The position numbers and the translations under genes were made by a program. The notes beneath the pieces were generated by a model. That model saw only the letters and a list, made by a program, of their open reading frames with translations. It was not told the DNA's origin and made no database searches. A stretch of DNA of 64,000 nt from CAZQYC01 sp964597495 (GTDB lineage Bacteria > Pseudomonadota > Gammaproteobacteria > Steroidobacterales > Steroidobacteraceae): contig CAZQYC010000004.1 in the NCBI GenBank assembly GCA_964597495.1, positions 1 to 64,000 of the forward strand. Direction: 5' to 3'. This document shows positions 55,185-64,000 of the stretch, in pieces. The first letter of the stretch is position 1; the number at the start of each line of letters is the position of its first letter.

Positions 55185-58100
55185 TTGTTAACGATCGTCA
55201 TTGCCTGCGTCGCGGCCTCCGCCATTGTCGGCGGCCTCATCTGGATGTTCGCCACCCAAAAGATCGACGCGATTCATCGCGAGGCCGAGCTACGGCTTCA
55301 GGTCATCGAACGATCTTTGACCACTGCCGGCCTCGGCACCTTCGTCACCGACTTGCGTCAACGTGTCGTGATAAGCACGGCGGCCGCCTCACAGCTTTTG
55401 GGATTGCCGCCTACGCCGCGGCGGCTCACGTTCCAAGAGTGGCTCGACACGCTGTTCCCGGACGATCGCAAGCCCGCGCTTAAGATGGCCACGGAAGGCA
55501 TCACGCGCGGCCAGCCTTATGCGCAAGATTACCGCATTCAATTAGCGGACGGAAAAGTGCGGTGGCTGCGTGCGCACGCTTTGCCGCTTAGATCGGACGA
55601 CGGTACGATCGAGCGCGTCGAAGGCGCTTTGCTCGACATCACCACGTTGAAGGAAATGGAGATCGAATTGCGCAGGCGCGAGGAACGTCTGCGGACCGCC
55701 GCGGTTGCCGCTCAATTCAACACGTGGGAAATCAGTCTCGACGAGAATACGGTGACCGTGGACCGGCCAACCACGCGAACCAAAGATGCCGAGGGTAAAT
55801 GGGTTTACGCGAACGAAACCTACACGCAAACGTTCGACGAAGCCGTCAAAAGCCATCATCCCGAGGACGTTCCCGTCGTTCTCAAAATGATCGAGCGCAT
55901 CCGCACCGAAGAGGTTCCCTACGAAACCGAAATCCGGAGCATGGACCCAAAGACCGGGGAATACCGCTGGCACCTCTCGCGCGGCAAGGCTTTGCGCGAT
56001 GCGAACGGCCGCAAGTACGGAGTGTTGGGCATCGTCCAAGACATTCACGACCGCAAGCTGGCGGAACTGTATCTACAAGCCACCGAAGCCCGCCTCGATC
56101 GAACGATGCGCGGCGCCGACGACGGCTTTTGGGAACTCGACGCAAACAACGGGGAGTTCTGGGTTTCACCGCGTTTTGCAGCCATGCTCGGCCGCGAGCA
56201 ATCGGAATTCATCGACAATAAAAGACTACTGTTCGAAATAACGCATCCCGACGATGCGGCTTTGGTGCGCGATTCGTTCGATCTACAGATAAGAGAGGGC
56301 AACGATCCCGTCGATATCGAGATCCGCCAACGCACGAAATCGGGCGAGTGGCGCTGGATGCGGGTGCGCGGCGCGAGCGAACGCGATGCGCAAGGAAAGC
56401 CGTTAACCATCTCGGGATCGCAGCAAGACATCACCGAGCGCAAGCAATATCAAGAAGCGCTCCTCGAAGCGACCGAACTGGCAGCGGCCGCCAACCGGGC
56501 GAAAGGCGAGTTCCTCGCCAACATGAGTCATGAAATCCGCACGCCCATGAACGGCGTAATCGGCATGACCGAACTCTTGCTCGAGTCGCCGCTCAACGCC
56601 ATGCAGCGCGACTACGCCGAAACCGTGCGCGACAGCGCCGCGGCACTGCTCACCGTCATCAACGACATTCTCGATTTCTCGAAAGTCGAGGCCGGCAAGA
56701 TGGAACTCGAGTCCATCGACATGGATCTGCGCGACACCATCGAGGACGTCGCTCGCTTGCTGGCCGTGCAGGCGCATGCGAAAGGGCTCGAAGTCACTGC
56801 ATCGATCGATCCCGCCTTGCCGGACATGCTTCGCGGCGATGCAGGCCGTCTCCGACAGGTTCTATTGAATCTTGGCGGGAATGCCGTGAAGTTCACGCAC
56901 AAAGGCGAAATCGCCATCGAATTGAAAATCGTGGAACAGACCGAAACCGGCGTACACGTGCGCGTCGAAGTCCGCGACACGGGCGTCGGCATCGCAGCGC
57001 ATCGCCAGGATGCCTTGTTCATGCCGTTCTCGCAGGTCGACGCCTCAACGACACGCCGTTTCGGCGGCACAGGCCTAGGCCTTTCCATTACCAAGCGATT
57101 GGTGTCGCTCATGGGAGGCGAAGTCGGTTTGCAGAGCGAAGAAAACGTCGGTTCCACTTTTTGGTTCACGGCCTACCTCGATCGGGCGCGTCACGAGATG
57201 ACCGCACAAGTCACTCAGTCTGCAAACTTGCACGGGCAACGCGTATTAGTGGTCGACGACAACGCGACCAATCGCAAGGTGATGATGGGTCAGCTCACGC
57301 TTTGTCATACCGAACCGGTCTGTGCGAGTTCGGCCGATGAAGCCATCGCCTTGATGCGGCAAGCGGCGGCGGCCGGCAAGGCTTTCGAAGTTGCGCTGCT
57401 CGATCACCAAATGCCGGGCTACGACGGCGCCAAGCTCGGCAAGACCATCACGAGCGATCCCACCCTCAAAGCCACACGCCTCATCTTGCTGACCTCGTCG
57501 GGTCAGCGCGGCGACGGACATCTCTTTGCCGAATTGGGTTTCGCCGGCTACTTGCTGAAACCGGTTGCGCAACGCGATCTCACCGATTGCTTGGCGACGG
57601 TACTGGCCTCGCGCGCCGAAACCTGGCACCTCCGCTCACAACCGATCGTCACTCGACATGCGCTCAGGTCCCATCGAGTGCGCAATCGCCACCGACTCTT
57701 GCTGGCGGAAGACAACGTCGTCAACCAAAAGGTAGCCTGCCGGACCTTGGAAAAACTCGGGTACCGAGTGGACGTAGCGCCTGACGGAAAAGCGGCCGTG
57801 AAGGCCTGGGAAACCGGCCGGTACGATTTGATTCTCATGGACTGCCAGATGCCGGTGCTCGATGGTTACGAAGCAACGCGCGAAATACGCTCGCTCGAAC
57901 TCACGAGTAAACGCACGCCGATCGTGGCGCTCACCGCCCATGCCATGAAGGGCGCCGACATTCAATGCGCGGCGGCAGGCATGGACGACTATCTGACCAA
58001 ACCGATCAATCGCGAGAAGCTACAATCTTGCTTGGACCGATGGCTAGGTACGAATTCGAATCCCGAGGCGATGAACGGCGAATTGACAACGACGAACGTC

Positions 58101-58439
58101 GTCGACACTCCGGTCGATTGGCAAGCTCTGCTTGACGCCACCGACCAGGACAATGACTTGGCGCGCGAATTGGCGACGCTGTTTATCGACAGCGGCTTGA
58201 ACAGCCTAAAGGACATTGTCGCGGCGTTGGAAGAAGGCGACTACGATCGCATCGGTTCGGCGGCGCATTCCTTGAAGGGCGCCAGCGCCAACTTGCACGC
58301 AGTCGCTTCGAATATCGCCGCAGAACGGTTGGAACGCGCAGTCAAGCTCGACGATGCGACCACCATTCAAGAATGTGCGGAAGATCTGCAACGCGAACTG
58401 GACCGCGCAATCGAATTTTTAAGAACGAAAATAGCCTAG
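55185..58439 (+). CDS. Hybrid sensor histidine kinase (PAS-HisKA-HATPase-REC-REC-Hpt)
   Basis: A 1084-residue membrane protein. One N-terminal helix (TIVIACVAASAIVGGLIWMFA), then three PAS/PAC units (to about residue 430), HisKA with FLANMSHEIRTPMNGVIG (phospho-His), HATPase ending GTGLGLSITKRLVSLMGG, two receiver domains (VDDNATNRKV...LLDHQMPG; LLAEDNVVNQKV...LILMDCQMPVLDGYEATREIR) and a C-terminal Hpt with AAHSLKGASANL. TTG start with GGAGAG eight bases upstream. A BarA-like phosphorelay with no regulator gene beside it. Confidence 0.9.
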   Translation: MLTIVIACVAASAIVGGLIWMFATQKIDAIHREAELRLQVIERSLTTAGLGTFVTDLRQRVVISTAAASQLLGLPPTPRRLTFQEWLDTLFPDDRKPALKMATEGITRGQPYAQDYRIQLADGKVRWLRAHALPLRSDDGTIERVEGALLDITTLKEMEIELRRREERLRTAAVAAQFNTWEISLDENTVTVDRPTTRTKDAEGKWVYANETYTQTFDEAVKSHHPEDVPVVLKMIERIRTEEVPYETEIRSMDPKTGEYRWHLSRGKALRDANGRKYGVLGIVQDIHDRKLAELYLQATEARLDRTMRGADDGFWELDANNGEFWVSPRFAAMLGREQSEFIDNKRLLFEITHPDDAALVRDSFDLQIREGNDPVDIEIRQRTKSGEWRWMRVRGASERDAQGKPLTISGSQQDITERKQYQEALLEATELAAAANRAKGEFLANMSHEIRTPMNGVIGMTELLLESPLNAMQRDYAETVRDSAAALLTVINDILDFSKVEAGKMELESIDMDLRDTIEDVARLLAVQAHAKGLEVTASIDPALPDMLRGDAGRLRQVLLNLGGNAVKFTHKGEIAIELKIVEQTETGVHVRVEVRDTGVGIAAHRQDALFMPFSQVDASTTRRFGGTGLGLSITKRLVSLMGGEVGLQSEENVGSTFWFTAYLDRARHEMTAQVTQSANLHGQRVLVVDDNATNRKVMMGQLTLCHTEPVCASSADEAIALMRQAAAAGKAFEVALLDHQMPGYDGAKLGKTITSDPTLKATRLILLTSSGQRGDGHLFAELGFAGYLLKPVAQRDLTDCLATVLASRAETWHLRSQPIVTRHALRSHRVRNRHRLLLAEDNVVNQKVACRTLEKLGYRVDVAPDGKAAVKAWETGRYDLILMDCQMPVLDGYEATREIRSLELTSKRTPIVALTAHAMKGADIQCAAAGMDDYLTKPINREKLQSCLDRWLGTNSNPEAMNGELTTTNVVDTPVDWQALLDATDQDNDLARELATLFIDSGLNSLKDIVAALEEGDYDRIGSAAHSLKGASANLHAVASNIAAERLERAVKLDDATTIQECAEDLQRELDRAIEFLRTKIA

Positions 58440-58563
58440 CGCCGACGATAGCCGGCCTTCCGGCGGTCACCTCCATCGCTACAGGCGGAGCAAGCCTCGG
58501 TCTACTGGTCGCGGGTCCCGTCGCTGCCGCGCTCATGGGTGTTCGTAGCCGCAGCACCACGCC

Positions 58564-60558
58564 CTAGAACTGATACTTGAGACCTAAGCGAACGGTGCGG
58601 GGCTCCTCAGCGCGGCTCAATCGGCCTTCGACCGGTGTCATGTCGAATCCCTGCACGAAACTTTCATACCAATAAACAATGTCCTTCGCGTCGTCGTCGA
58701 GCACATTCAAGACCTCGCCATAGGCAGTCCATCGGCCTGGCTTCCAGGCAGCACGGAAGCTAACGTGAATCTCAGGCGTGGCGCGCTCGCTGTCGTCTTC
58801 AAGCAGCGGATAGGCGCCGAGGTACCGCACGCGCGCGCTCAAGTCCCACTTTGCACGGGTGGCGGCAATACCGATTTCGCCGACATTTTCGACGGCACCG
58901 GGAATGAATTGACCGTCGTCATAACGACCACGGCTGCCGGTCCATACCGCATCCACGGCAATCCAGTCGATCGGGCGCCAGAAGCCGGTCACTTCATAGC
59001 CGCGACGCTTCGTCGCCGCGCCGGGTTCGACGGAGTTTGCGTCGCCGACGAATTTAAGTTCGCTGTCGAGGTTCAACCACCAATAAGTAGCCGTCATCTT
59101 AATGCCGTTCACTTCGAAGCGGATGCCGCCTTCATATCCCGTGCTCGGACTTAAACCGGCCACGGCAGTCACCGGATTGATTACGCCGCGCGCATCGTTC
59201 GAATGAAACCCGCGCCCCCAATTCGCATAGAGCTCCACCTCGTCGTCGATCGCGTAGGCGCTGCCGACTTTCGGCGAAGTTTCGCTGTCGCTGTGATTGC
59301 CGCTGTACACGTCCGGCAGCACTTCACGGGCGCGCGCATCGAATTTGAAGAAGTCGGCGCGCAGTCCGCCGGTGATGCGCCACTTCTCCATGAGATTCCA
59401 ACTGCCCTCCGAATAGAAGGAGATCGAACTTTCCTTCACGGCATGACGCGAGATCCATTCGACGAATTCTCCTCGATCGGTGCTCTGCAGGCCGACATCT
59501 CCGATATCGTCGTAACGGAATTCCGTGCCGGTGGTCATACTCCAGCGCTTCACCGCTTCCCACTTGTGCTCATATCGGCCGCCCACAATCCAACGACGAT
59601 CGACCTGCTTGATCTGCGCGTCGTAGGTCGAGTTCGAAAGCATGTGCCAGTCGTAGTACTGGCCGTAAAGCGTCGCCCGCCAATCGTTCCCCAGCAACCT
59701 TGCGGTGGCGATCCAGCGAAGCGTTTCGCCCTCGGCGGTGGGGTCGAGCGCACAGAACACATCTGCGCAAACGTCGCTGCCGATGACGCGCTCCGGAATC
59801 TGCTCCGTCGGCTGCCACGTTGCGTGATAGCCAGAAATCGACGCCTGCAAAGTGGCGTTGCCGAGCGGCTGACTGTATTTCAACCATCCCGATTGATGCT
59901 GCAAATCCTCCGGTAATTCCCATGGTCCATCGTAGTGCTGATACTGCGCTACATAGGTCAGCGTTCCTGTGCCGACGCCGGCGGTGCCGCCGCCGGCAAA
60001 TCGCTGCCAACCGTATTGACCGCCCTCAGCAGCAACAAAGGATCGTTCGTAACGATCGATCGTATTCATGAAGGCAGCGCCTGCCGGTGAAAAATCGCCG
60101 GTGTCAGCGCGATAGGTTCCCTTTCGGTAGTCGATGCGCTCCACCGTTTCCGAGATCAATCCGTTCATGTCCAAGTACCCCTGCCCGTGGCCGTGGGTGC
60201 GCATGTTCATCGGGACGTCGTCGATATAGGTGGTGAAGTCCGTGCCGTGATCAAGATTGAAGCCACGCAAGAAATATTGATTCGCTTTACCGCTGCCGGA
60301 GTGTTGTGCTGCGATGAGCCCAGGCACCGCTTCCAATAACTCAGCGACCTTGAGCATCGGACGCACCAGGAGATCGTCGCCGCCTACCGATCCTTCGCTG
60401 GCCGTCGAAGCCCTGCCGATTAATGCTTCGCCACGGCCGAAGACCACGATTTCCTGGAGCTGAGTCGTTTTTCCAACTTCCGGCGCATCCGACAATTCCG
60501 CGCCATGAACGGTCGACAGCATTAAGCCGACGACGCAGAGCGCCATGGATTTTTTCAT
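58564..60558 (-). CDS. TonB-dependent outer-membrane receptor
   Basis: About 664 residues. Signal MKKSMALCVVGLMLSTVHGA, TonB box region LQEIVVFGRG, plug domain with YFLRGFNLDHGTDFTTYIDDVPMNMRTHGHGQGYLDMNGLI, then a barrel ending TVRLGLKYQF (terminal Phe). GGGGGAG lies before ATG 60558. The conserved THGHGQGYLDMN piece is found in receptors of unassigned ligand. It faces the kinase gene end to end. Confidence 0.88.
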   Translation of the reverse strand: MKKSMALCVVGLMLSTVHGAELSDAPEVGKTTQLQEIVVFGRGEALIGRASTASEGSVGGDDLLVRPMLKVAELLEAVPGLIAAQHSGSGKANQYFLRGFNLDHGTDFTTYIDDVPMNMRTHGHGQGYLDMNGLISETVERIDYRKGTYRADTGDFSPAGAAFMNTIDRYERSFVAAEGGQYGWQRFAGGGTAGVGTGTLTYVAQYQHYDGPWELPEDLQHQSGWLKYSQPLGNATLQASISGYHATWQPTEQIPERVIGSDVCADVFCALDPTAEGETLRWIATARLLGNDWRATLYGQYYDWHMLSNSTYDAQIKQVDRRWIVGGRYEHKWEAVKRWSMTTGTEFRYDDIGDVGLQSTDRGEFVEWISRHAVKESSISFYSEGSWNLMEKWRITGGLRADFFKFDARAREVLPDVYSGNHSDSETSPKVGSAYAIDDEVELYANWGRGFHSNDARGVINPVTAVAGLSPSTGYEGGIRFEVNGIKMTATYWWLNLDSELKFVGDANSVEPGAATKRRGYEVTGFWRPIDWIAVDAVWTGSRGRYDDGQFIPGAVENVGEIGIAATRAKWDLSARVRYLGAYPLLEDDSERATPEIHVSFRAAWKPGRWTAYGEVLNVLDDDAKDIVYWYESFVQGFDMTPVEGRLSRAEEPRTVRLGLKYQF

Positions 60559-60570
60559 CCCGACTCCCCC

Positions 60571-60596
60571 TGACTCGATATTTTGACTCGATATTT
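60571..60596. repeat. Tandem 13-bp repeat upstream of the TonB receptor gene
   Basis: tgactcgatattt occurs twice in direct tandem, beginning 13 bases before the ATG at 60558 (on the minus strand, just upstream of the ribosome site). It may be a chance duplication or a paired site for a regulator. Confidence 0.6.
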
Positions 60597-60709
60597 TCGA
60601 CATTGTTGTTCGACGTTATCGGCGCTCAATCATAAGCCTTCGGCCGGATTGTCTTGTTAATTTCAGTCAACCGGGCCCGTTTATCGACGCTTGCGGTACT
60701 CTTCGTCCC

Positions 60710-61039
60710 ATGAATTTGCGCGATGAAGTGGAGCTCTTACTTCCCGGCTGGGAGAGCTGGTATCCAAGCGTGTTCGACGCCGCGGTCGACCTAGGTTTGC
60801 TACGCGCGCGCGTTTGTTCGCCTGGTTCGCTCATGCTTTCGGAGCGTCACGCAAGTATCTACAACGAAGCGGTGCAAGCGTTTCGTGAACAATGGAGCGT
60901 GGTGGAACCGGAAGCGAAAGAGCACGAGACGGCGAACGTTAACCACGACGGGCAAAGACCGCTCCACGATTCTGATTCCAAAGCCGACTCGTCTCGCGTT
61001 TCGTATCGTGCGTCTCGATTCCGGCCCCACAGAAGATGA
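60710..61039 (+). CDS. Small hypothetical protein ahead of the SIR2 gene
   Basis: A 109-residue protein. The first 65 residues (MNLRDEVELLLPGWESWYPSVFDAAVDLGLLRARVCSPGSL) look structured; the last 40 are charged and low in hydrophobics. The stop overlaps the SIR2 start as ATGA (61036-61039), so translation is coupled. Not recognised; the C-terminal part could be non-native. Confidence 0.55.
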   Translation: MNLRDEVELLLPGWESWYPSVFDAAVDLGLLRARVCSPGSLMLSERHASIYNEAVQAFREQWSVVEPEAKEHETANVNHDGQRPLHDSDSKADSSRVSYRASRFRPHRR

Positions 61040-61776
61040 ATCAAATCGAATCGCTACGCACACTCCTGGCCAACAGCCAGCGCGCCGTTGTCTTCACCGG
61101 CGCCGGCATCAGCACGGAATCGGGGATTCCCGATTTCCGCAGTCCCGGCGGCGTATGGTCGAAGATGCAGCCGATTTATTTTCAAGACTTCATAGCGTCG
61201 GAGGAAACGCGCAAGGAAGCCTGGCGTCGCCGCTTCGCCAATACCGACGGTTGGAATGACGCCAAACCGAATCGCGGACATTTCGCGGTGGCGAACCTTG
61301 TCGACGGCAACAAGGTTGCCAGCGTGATTACGCAAAACGTGGACAATCTGCATCAATTGTCCGGCGTGCCTGAAAGCAAGGTCATCGAGCTTCACGGCAA
61401 CGCAACGTATGCGAAATGCTTGCAGTGCCAGATCCGTATCGAACTCGATATCATCCAACGGGAATTTCGCTCCACGGGAACCGTGGAGCCATGTCCCTGC
61501 GGCGGCATCATCAAATCGGCGACGATCTCGTTCGGACAAGCTATGCCCGAGGAACCGATGCGCCGCGCCGCCATCGAGACGGAGCGCTGCGATTTATTCA
61601 TTGTGCTCGGCTCGTCGCTCGTCGTGTTTCCCGCGGCGGACTTTCCCGCCCGGGCCAAGCGCAGCGGCGCGCGGCTCGTTATCGTGAACCGCGACCCCAC
61701 CGACCTCGATGAACTCGCGGACCTGGTCATTCACGAAGGCATCGGCGATACGTTGTCGGCGGTCCTTTCTCTGTGA
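61036..61776 (+). CDS. SIR2 family NAD-dependent protein deacylase
   Basis: A 246-residue sirtuin. VVFTGAGISTESGIPDFRSPGGVW is the NAD-binding start, SVITQNVDNLHQLSG holds the N-x-D, ELHGNATYAKCLQC the catalytic His and first zinc pair, and CPCGGIIKSATISFGQAMP the second zinc pair. Bacterial CobB-type length. It removes acyl groups from lysines using NAD. Confidence 0.9.
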   Translation: MNQIESLRTLLANSQRAVVFTGAGISTESGIPDFRSPGGVWSKMQPIYFQDFIASEETRKEAWRRRFANTDGWNDAKPNRGHFAVANLVDGNKVASVITQNVDNLHQLSGVPESKVIELHGNATYAKCLQCQIRIELDIIQREFRSTGTVEPCPCGGIIKSATISFGQAMPEEPMRRAAIETERCDLFIVLGSSLVVFPAADFPARAKRSGARLVIVNRDPTDLDELADLVIHEGIGDTLSAVLSL

Positions 61777-61929
61777 CCGGATACCGATACCCCGCATCGG
61801 AACAAGAGACGTATGAGCGAACGATTGAAACATGGAAATGTCTTAAGGCTCGCCGTCGGATGGAATAAACTACTCCGCTCGACGATCTTACGCTCTCACC
61901 CTTTCCGTTCCGACAGCAGGAGTCATCGC

Positions 61930-63267
61930 ATGAAGCGTCGCCTTGTGGTCTTAGTCGCCTCGTTTGCCGCGACTATCGTATCGGCCGCACCCGCCAAACC
62001 AACGACGGGCCAGGTCGAATTCAAGGAGCACACGCTCAAGAACGGTTTGCGCGTGCAGCTGTCGGAGGATCACACCGCGCCGGTCGTGGCCGTGCATGTT
62101 ACGTACGACGTCGGTTCGCGCAACGAGCGCCCCGGCCGCACGGGATTCGCACATCTCTTCGAGCACATGATGTTCAAAGGCTCCGAAAACGTCGGTAACG
62201 GCGAGCACTTCTATCAAGTGTTCACGCAGGGAGGCAGCATGAACGGCACGACGAGCTCCGACCGCACCGTGTATTTTGAAACCATGCCGGCGCATCAACT
62301 GGAACTCGCCTTGTTTTTAGAAGCGGACCGCATGCGCTCGCTGGCGATCACGCAAGCCAATCTCGACAATCAACGCAATGCGGTTCAGGAAGAGCGCCGT
62401 CAAAGAATGGACAATCAGCCTTACGGTAAGGCGTTTGAACGGCACCAGGCGCTGATGTACGACAACTTCGCGTACAAGCACTCGACCATCGGTTCCATGG
62501 AGGACTTGAACGCCGCCACGGTCGAAGACGTCGCGGAATTTTTCAAGACCTATTACGCACCGAACAATGCCGTGCTCACCGTGGTCGGCGATTTCAACTC
62601 GGCGACGGCACTGTCGCTGATCGACAAATACTTCGCAGGCATTCCGCGACAGCCGTCGCCGCCATCGGTCGACGTCGCGGAACCGGCGCAAAAAGCAGAG
62701 CGCCGCGACAGCATGGACGATCCGCTGGCGCGCTTGAGCCGCGTTTATATAGGCTACAAGGCGGCGCCGGGAAACACGCCCGATTACTTCGCGCTTGAAG
62801 TGCTGGCGACGGTCTTGCAAGACGGACAAAGCTCGCGGTTGTACAAGACGCTCGTCCGCGACAAACAACTCTCGGTAGGCGCGGGCGCGTTCGTTCTGGA
62901 GCAACGCGGCCTGTCGCCTTTTTATGTCATTGCTACTGTCATGCCCGGCAAGAAACCGGAAGACGTCGAAGCGTCCATTTACGCCGAGATCGAACGCATC
63001 CAAAAGGAACCGATCGCCGACTGGGAGCTCACCAAGGCGCTGAATGGAGCGCGAGTAAATTACTACTCCGGGATCGGCAGCGCACAGTCACGAGCCGCCG
63101 CACTTGGAATCAATAAAGTGTTCTACAACGATGCGAATGTGCTGAACACTTACATAAAGAGTATCCGCGCCGTCACGAAAGCCGACGTGCAGCGCGTGGC
63201 GAATCGGTATTTGCAACCCGGCAATCGCACCGTGCTCACCGTCAACGCCACCGGCGGCCGTCAATAA
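61930..63267 (+). CDS. M16 family zinc peptidase, active subunit
   Basis: About 445 residues with a signal peptide (MKRRLVVLVASFAATIVSAA). GFAHLFEHMMFKGS contains H-x-x-E-H, and the zinc Glu is in AVQEERRQRMD. It should cut peptides in the periplasm, usually with the partner encoded 14 bp downstream. Start 61930 is used since the open frame before it lacks a signal sequence. Confidence 0.9.
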   Translation: MKRRLVVLVASFAATIVSAAPAKPTTGQVEFKEHTLKNGLRVQLSEDHTAPVVAVHVTYDVGSRNERPGRTGFAHLFEHMMFKGSENVGNGEHFYQVFTQGGSMNGTTSSDRTVYFETMPAHQLELALFLEADRMRSLAITQANLDNQRNAVQEERRQRMDNQPYGKAFERHQALMYDNFAYKHSTIGSMEDLNAATVEDVAEFFKTYYAPNNAVLTVVGDFNSATALSLIDKYFAGIPRQPSPPSVDVAEPAQKAERRDSMDDPLARLSRVYIGYKAAPGNTPDYFALEVLATVLQDGQSSRLYKTLVRDKQLSVGAGAFVLEQRGLSPFYVIATVMPGKKPEDVEASIYAEIERIQKEPIADWELTKALNGARVNYYSGIGSAQSRAAALGINKVFYNDANVLNTYIKSIRAVTKADVQRVANRYLQPGNRTVLTVNATGGRQ

Positions 63268-63281
63268 GGAAGGACTTGCAC

Positions 63282-64000
63282 ATGAAAGTAGATACCCTGA
63301 AAGCCGCGCTGACGCTACTTGCCGTCGTTGCCGTTGCAGCAAACGCCCAACAACCGTCGGCCGGCAGCGGTCCGGCCGGACAGACCGTGAAAGGCGCGGA
63401 ACTCAAGAACAAGGCGCCGATCAATACACAAACATTGCGCATTCAATTACCGAAGCCGGTGGAAGCGCGCCTGAGCAACGGTGTCCGAGTCGTTCTGATC
63501 GAAGATCACAAGTTGCCCACCCTAACGCTGCAACTGCTTCTTCTGGATCGCGGCGACGCGGCCGACCCGAAGGGCAGTCAAGGCCTCGCAAGCGCTACCG
63601 CTACGCAACTACGCGAAGGCACCGCCACCAGGACCGGACCGCAACTCTCCGAACAATTGGATGCGCTCGGCGGTTCGCTCACGGGTGGCACCTCGACGCT
63701 CGACAGCTATCTGATTCTGTCGGGATTGTCCGAGCACACCGACAAGTTGCTGTCGCTGTTCGCCGATGTGCTCTTGCATCCCACGTTCCCCGCGGACGAA
63801 TTGGATCGGTACAAGACTCGCTTACTCTCGCAGCTGCAGAACCAACGCGCTCAACCGGGATTCATGGCGCGCGAACAATTCAGCAAGGCCGTGTACGGCG
63901 ATCATCCGGCCAGCATCGTTGCGCCCGCCGATGACGACGTGAAACGCCTCTCCGTCGCCGACATGAAGTCCTTTCATCAACGCTATTATCGACCGAATGC
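63282..64000 (+). CDS. M16 family peptidase-like protein, N-terminal part (cut by window edge)
   Basis: From ATG 63282 (AAGGA upstream) the frame gives a signal peptide MKVDTLKAALTLLAVVAVAANA and an M16 fold (RLSNGVRVVLIEDHKLPTLTLQLLLLDRGDAADPKGSQGLASATATQLREGT). Where the active subunit has H-x-x-E-H it has A-S-A-T-A, so it is the non-catalytic partner. It continues past position 64000. Confidence 0.85.
   Translation, partial: MKVDTLKAALTLLAVVAVAANAQQPSAGSGPAGQTVKGAELKNKAPINTQTLRIQLPKPVEARLSNGVRVVLIEDHKLPTLTLQLLLLDRGDAADPKGSQGLASATATQLREGTATRTGPQLSEQLDALGGSLTGGTSTLDSYLILSGLSEHTDKLLSLFADVLLHPTFPADELDRYKTRLLSQLQNQRAQPGFMAREQFSKAVYGDHPASIVAPADDDVKRLSVADMKSFHQRYYRPN

Noticed and set aside
58373..58567. 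Plus-strand frame ending in a hydrophobic stretch (ASLGLLVAGPVAAALMGVRSRS), like a C-terminal sorting signal
   Set aside because: It overlaps the kinase gene in another frame, has no start site and no motif of a known sorting signal.

Overview
The window is about 64 kb of bacterial chromosome. Gene content (RarD, YgiQ, EmrAB-type pump, P-II, GlgB/GlgX/GlgP/MalQ, Lon, SUI1/YciH, RluF) fits a gammaproteobacterium, perhaps of the Xanthomonadales/Nevskiales/Steroidobacterales sort. That placement is inference from gene families; no rRNA or tRNA gene was seen.

Layout. 0-2.8 kb: start of trkA (running off the left edge), a subclass B3 metallo-beta-lactamase gene and, divergently, a MATE exporter. 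2.8-18.15 kb: a chromosomal integron cassette array without an integrase gene (a CALIN). It holds about 18 small, unrelated genes, almost all on the minus strand, each separated by an attC-like site with inverted RYYYAAC...GTTRRRY cores. Cargo includes two GNAT acetyltransferases, a GFA-family protein, a zinc-ribbon protein, lipoproteins and secreted proteins, an M23 peptidase, immunity-like proteins, a YCII protein and a phytanoyl-CoA dioxygenase-like protein. Between 9.3 and 13.7 kb the array is interrupted by a four-gene block of ordinary chromosomal type (Saccharopine-dehydrogenase/DUF4166, DCC thiol oxidoreductase, Coq4-like protein, desaturase). Its first half is bracketed by two diverged direct repeats of about 190 bp. 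The array ends against lepB.

18.2-30.2 kb: lepB, then a glycogen/maltodextrin cluster on the minus strand (glgP, glgB, glgX, malQ) with a second fatty acid desaturase and two small genes between glgB and glgX. 30.2-34.7 kb: rluF, a YciH/SUI1 gene, a 14-TM MFS pump and an acyl-CoA synthetase. 34.9-38.97 kb: a 23-residue membrane peptide, a flavodoxin-like protein, a hydrolase, an outer-membrane protein and a rarD gene broken by an in-frame stop. 39.1-42.2 kb: a marR-emrA-emrB drug-efflux operon behind two palindromic operators. 42.2-46.7 kb: 3-methyladenine glycosylase, YgiQ carrying an in-frame dispersed repeat, P-II, and a MocA-like nucleotidyltransferase. 46.7-54.8 kb: GST, VOC protein, LysR regulator, cytochrome b-like protein, a Lon protease outside the usual clpX context, methyltransferase, YdcF, tandem universal stress protein, YceI.

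55-64 kb: a 1084-residue hybrid histidine kinase behind five consecutive hairpins, a TonB-dependent receptor, a SIR2 deacylase coupled to a small unknown gene, and an M16 peptidase pair whose second member is truncated by the window edge.

The points most worth a second look are the integrase-less array with its unusual attC sites and orphan immunity-like cassettes, the lipid-type block inside it, the structured leader of the hybrid kinase, and the repeat inserted in frame in YgiQ.
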